From assembly GCA_964370065.1 (NCBI GenBank), contig CAYJGK010000006.1, forward strand, positions 12,448-76,447: a DNA stretch of 64,000 nucleotides, in the 5' to 3' direction. Shown one piece after another: positions 61,225 to 64,000 of the stretch (positions within the stretch are counted from its first letter, which is position 1; every line of letters begins with the position of its first letter). The notes beneath the pieces are model-generated. The model was not told where the DNA came from. It did no database searches and worked only from the letters and a program-made list of their open reading frames with translations. The DNA is from CAMQRS01 sp964370065. Its GTDB lineage: Bacteria; Bacillota_I; Bacilli_A; Erysipelotrichales; Erysipelotrichaceae. The position numbers and the translations under genes were made by a program.

Positions 61225-62968
61225 GAATTGTTTCTCCTTCATGTTTGTCTTGAATAATTTTTTCATACACACCAGGGTGCAGTTTTTCAATTGCGGAAAT
61301 AGCAATTTTTAAAGCTCGTGTGTATTGTCCATTGGAGAAGCATAATTCAGCACGAGTCAGTTCAGAATCCATTTCCATATGACTACTTCTATATTTGTTT
61401 CCAAATAAGATTGCATGTTCTACCATGGAAGCCATACTGACTAAATTATTAACTGAATTATATAATGTATATATATAATCAATAGCCTCTTTTAATTTGC
61501 TATTTAATCGATCTACATCAAGTGGTGTAGCATTTAAAATTTCTTTAATATCAATAATGTATATATTAGCATTGCGCACATCTTCTTCAAATTTTTCATC
61601 AACGGAAGGTAACTTATGCTTGACAATATTAATTCTCATTTCATTGACTACCAACTGTAACTTGATTAATTGTTTTTTCGCTCTTTCTTCATCACTAGTT
61701 GCTGTTTCTAAACGAACTTGAATCAATTTAATAACTTCTTCAATTGCATAAGATTTATTTTCAATATCATCAATCGTTGCAACCATTGTTGCATATGGTA
61801 CTTGTTTTTCATTTAAAGTTTGTTCCATCTTAATACGTTGTGCATTTAACTTATCTAAATCCTCATTTAAACTAGCGATGTCACCTTTAAAATAATCAAA
61901 ACCAAAGCGTTCATACACACGCTCAAATGTATCTTTAATACCCTGTGCATCAACATTTAGTTGTTTAATCACATTAAATAATACAGCTGCTTTACCAAGT
62001 ACATGATCAAAACTATCTTCTTCCAATTTTATATTAGTGTGTAAAGCTTCAATACGCACCTCTGTATCCTTAATTAAAGTGGGTATCGTTTCTAAATTAC
62101 AATCCTGTAATTTAATAAGTCCTTCTGTCATACTCGTTTGAACCGTTTCAAAATTACGTTCTAAATCTAAATGTTCTAAGAACACACCTCTTTGTTGGGC
62201 ACTTTGAGCACTTAGTTTAACTTCTTCTAACAACATAGGTAATACCACACTAATTTTTTCATAGTATGGTGGTACTTGAATTAAAATAATTTGTATTCGC
62301 TCTAAAATACCTTTAATTTCTCCGTATTTTTGACTGGCTTTATTGAACTCAGATGCAAACATCCATTCTTCAAAAATAGTGAACATGTTTTCTGTTTGTA
62401 CAATCAACGTGTCGATATAATCGCAGCTTTGACGATATTCACTACGATGTTCAATGTATTCTTTTTTAATAGTTCTAAAAGACTTCTTCAGTTCATTAAT
62501 ATTATTTCTTTGCGTATTTTCTTCTTCTAAAACTTCATCTAACTTTTCATTTAAAGTAAACAACAACACTTCACATTCTTTTGTAAAAGGGAGTAATTTT
62601 TCTAGTGCAGCGACTGCTTTTTTTTGCTTTTTAGAATATACAAAATCATCAATTTCAGCAAGTGATACTCTAAATTCCTTTAATAACTCTTGCGCCTCGT
62701 CAAATTCAATTTGTAAAGTTCCTACCGCTTCTACAATACTTTTATTCACTTTTGCTAATGCGTTTGCCTTATTCAGTTTAAAAGATAAGGAAATCGATTT
62801 GAATTCAGAGTACTTTAATTCCATTTGTTCCAACTGTTTTTTAATCTGTTTATTACGAACTATTCGGATTGCTATTGTTAGCAATAACACTGCAACAATA
62901 ATGATTCCACCCATAATTACCATATCTTCACTTACATTTGCTTTTAGTTGATTAAATAATTCTTGCAT
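61217..62968 (-). CDS. ezrA: Septation ring formation regulator EzrA
   Basis: Membrane-anchored spectrin-like protein that limits and positions FtsZ ring assembly. The 583 residues comprise a short outside N-terminus, one membrane helix (about 19-37), and long coiled-coil repeats to the end. Length and topology match B. subtilis EzrA (562 aa), as does the following desulfurase-thiI pair. GAGGTG lies before the ATG. Identification depends on architecture and context, since coiled coils diverge quickly. Confidence 0.9.
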   Translation of the reverse strand: MQELFNQLKANVSEDMVIMGGIIIVAVLLLTIAIRIVRNKQIKKQLEQMELKYSEFKSISLSFKLNKANALAKVNKSIVEAVGTLQIEFDEAQELLKEFRVSLAEIDDFVYSKKQKKAVAALEKLLPFTKECEVLLFTLNEKLDEVLEEENTQRNNINELKKSFRTIKKEYIEHRSEYRQSCDYIDTLIVQTENMFTIFEEWMFASEFNKASQKYGEIKGILERIQIILIQVPPYYEKISVVLPMLLEEVKLSAQSAQQRGVFLEHLDLERNFETVQTSMTEGLIKLQDCNLETIPTLIKDTEVRIEALHTNIKLEEDSFDHVLGKAAVLFNVIKQLNVDAQGIKDTFERVYERFGFDYFKGDIASLNEDLDKLNAQRIKMEQTLNEKQVPYATMVATIDDIENKSYAIEEVIKLIQVRLETATSDEERAKKQLIKLQLVVNEMRINIVKHKLPSVDEKFEEDVRNANIYIIDIKEILNATPLDVDRLNSKLKEAIDYIYTLYNSVNNLVSMASMVEHAILFGNKYRSSHMEMDSELTRAELCFSNGQYTRALKIAISAIEKLHPGVYEKIIQDKHEGETIHV

Positions 62969-62988
62969 ATGTTCACCTCGTTTCTATT

Positions 62989-62997
62989 ATTGTATCA
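62989..62997 (-). promoter_or_regulatory. Extended -10 promoter of ezrA
   Basis: TGATACAAT on the minus strand, 20 nt before the ezrA start. Between here and the rpsD promoter at 63137 is AT-rich sequence in which I see no gene. Confidence 0.5.
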
Positions 62998-63136
62998 TAT
63001 TTCCTAGTTAAAATCTTATGTATTTACTCACTTTTATAAATTAATTTCATGTGAAAACACTTATAAAACATGACTTTAGTTATATCTGCAATATCTGTGA
63101 GAAACCCTAATGTGATTCACTTTTTTATAATATTCA

Positions 63137-63164
63137 TTGACAATACACATAGTTTTGGTATAAT
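63137..63164 (+). promoter_or_regulatory. SigA promoter of rpsD
   Basis: Consensus TTGACA (63137-63142), a 16-nt spacer and consensus TATAAT (63159-63164). Confidence 0.92.
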
Positions 63165-63170
63165 TAATTA

Positions 63171-63353
63171 GCGTCAAAATGATAGCAGCATACAAAGTTA
63201 ATGAAACTAGTGTTGATAACGCTTAAGCGGGATATTGAGTAACTCGGCTGCCTATGAGCGAAGGTATCGTATGTATGAACACGTTTCAATAATGATTTGT
63301 ATTGTACTGTTATTGTTTTACGAAAAGTGAAACAATAAGGAGGACATTTAATT
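63171..63353 (+). ncRNA. S4 leader RNA upstream of rpsD
   Basis: A leader of about 180 nt lies between the promoter and rpsD, with a recognisable GATAACGCTTAAGCGGGATA region and a following CTCGGCTGCCTATGAGCGAAGG segment able to form nested pairs. In Bacillota this position holds the S4-binding pseudoknot that represses rpsD. Family assignment is from memory of its features. The last hairpin GTTTTACG/CGAAAAGTGAAAC region precedes AGGAGGA and the start. Confidence 0.7.
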
Positions 63354-63965
63354 ATGGCAAGAATTACTAAACCAGTAAACAAAACTTCACGACGCCTTGG
63401 ATTCTCAATCTTAGAAACAGGAAAAGAATTCGCTAAAGGTAAACAGCGTCAATACGCACCAGGACAACACGGTCCAACAAAAAGAGTTAAATTAACAAAC
63501 TACGGATTACAGTTAAGAGAAAAACAAAGAATCCGTTATATGTACGGAGTAAACGAACGTCAATTCTCTAACACATACAAAAAAGCTAACAAAATGAACG
63601 GTGTTACAGGTCACAACTTATTATTCTTATTAGAATCAAGATTAGACAATGTAGTATACCGTATGGGATTCGCTACAACTCGTAGACAATCTCGTCAATT
63701 AGTTAACCATGGACACTTCACTGTGAACGGGAAAAAAGTGGATATTCCATCTTACACAGTAAAAGCTGGAGATGTAGTAGCAGTGAAAGAAAAGTCATTA
63801 AACTTACAATTCATTAACGAAGCATTAGAAGCTACATTAAACACACCTGCATTTGTTGAAGTAGATGCAAAAGCTAAAAAAGGAACGTTCTTACGTACAC
63901 CTGAAAGAGCTGAATTAAACGCTGAAATCAACGAATTATTAGTAGTAGAATTCTACAACAGATAA
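63354..63965 (+). CDS. rpsD: Ribosomal protein uS4
   Basis: Primary 16S rRNA-binding protein and assembly nucleator. The 203-residue protein starts [16 protein letters not shown], contains [17 protein letters not shown] and the S4 RNA-binding domain ([20 protein letters not shown], then [14 protein letters not shown]). It has no cysteines, so it is the zinc-free form. AGGAGGA lies before the ATG. It is monocistronic, with its own promoter, leader and terminator, and is divergent from ezrA. Confidence 0.98.
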   Translation: MARITKPVNKTSRRLGFSILETGKEFAKGKQRQYAPGQHGPTKRVKLTNYGLQLREKQRIRYMYGVNERQFSNTYKKANKMNGVTGHNLLFLLESRLDNVVYRMGFATTRRQSRQLVNHGHFTVNGKKVDIPSYTVKAGDVVAVKEKSLNLQFINEALEATLNTPAFVEVDAKAKKGTFLRTPERAELNAEINELLVVEFYNR

Positions 63966-63973
63966 TTGCAAAT

Positions 63974-64000
63974 TAAAAACAATCCAATTAGGATTGTTTT
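63974..64000 (+). terminator. Terminator of rpsD at the window edge
   Basis: AAAACAATCC / GGATTGTTTT with a 5-nt loop; the U-run continues to or beyond the last base. Confidence 0.85.

Noticed and set aside
62454..62951. 165-codon plus-strand frame opposite ezrA, and other long antisense frames
   Set aside because: They mirror AT-rich coding sequence of well-supported minus-strand genes, lack ribosome sites and have low-complexity translations.
63164..63382. Minus-strand frame over the rpsD leader
   Set aside because: It lies on the opposite strand of the S4 leader and the start of rpsD and has no ribosome site or homology.

Overview
The window is an AT-rich, gene-dense chromosomal segment of a Gram-positive bacterium of the low-GC Bacillota. 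Its gene order resembles Bacillus subtilis (dgkA-era-recO-glyS-dnaG-sigA-trmK; dprA-topA-trmFO-xerC; rpsB-tsf-pyrH-frr-uppS-cdsA-dxr-rseP; smc-ftsY; ezrA-desulfurase-thiI). However, SMC is compact, the glycyl-tRNA synthetase is the homodimeric type, and many B. subtilis intervening genes are absent. Together with a gut-type secreted GH89 enzyme, this suggests the class Erysipelotrichia; that assignment is inference. TGG encodes Trp and TGA stops, so the code is standard. Nearly every gene lies on the minus strand; only ilvA and rpsD are on the plus strand.

Layout. 1-5472: decayed gene for a large secreted mucin-type glycosidase (GH89 with F5/8-type and FIVAR-like modules), running off the left edge. 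5868-8260: pfkA-pyk. 8328-14366: polA-mutM-coaE-dnaB-dnaI (repair and replication initiation). 14605-19592: glyS-dnaG-rpoD-trmK, the macromolecular-synthesis operon. 19752-23854: obgE, a small C39-peptidase-like gene, ybeY, dgkA, era, recO. 23918-24835: rplU-prp-rpmA with an L21 leader. 25006-30417: ackA-nrnA and dnaE. 30431-34636: smc-ftsY-ylxM. 34706-41660: rpsB-tsf, then pyrH-frr-uppS-cdsA-dxr-rseP (translation factors, then isoprenoid and phospholipid precursors). 41866-46993: dprA, topA-trmFO-xerC. 47057-48779: an unknown gene with NfeD and a stomatin-like protein. 49016-51664: a DUF815 ATPase and ffh. 51731-57883: ilvA convergent with ilvB-ilvN-ilvC-ilvD (isoleucine/valine synthesis). 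58034-62968: rlmA, and ezrA-desulfurase-thiI. 63354-63965: rpsD behind an S4 leader.

The genes are mostly core information processing and central metabolism. Operons are tight, with 1-nt TAATG/TGATG or 4-nt ATGA overlaps, and several rho-independent terminators are folded around stop codons. I saw no CRISPR array, tRNA, rRNA, insertion sequence or prophage. Two 100-N gaps are flanked by exact 55-nt duplications that look like assembly joins; one interrupts dnaE, which is otherwise intact.

I found no clearly new multigene system. The most unusual items are the multiply broken GH89 gene, the C39-like small protein whose start site lies in the loop of a terminator-like hairpin, the ilvB leader with mutually exclusive stems, the long basic tail on ribosomal protein S2, and the unknown 126-residue protein next to NfeD/stomatin.
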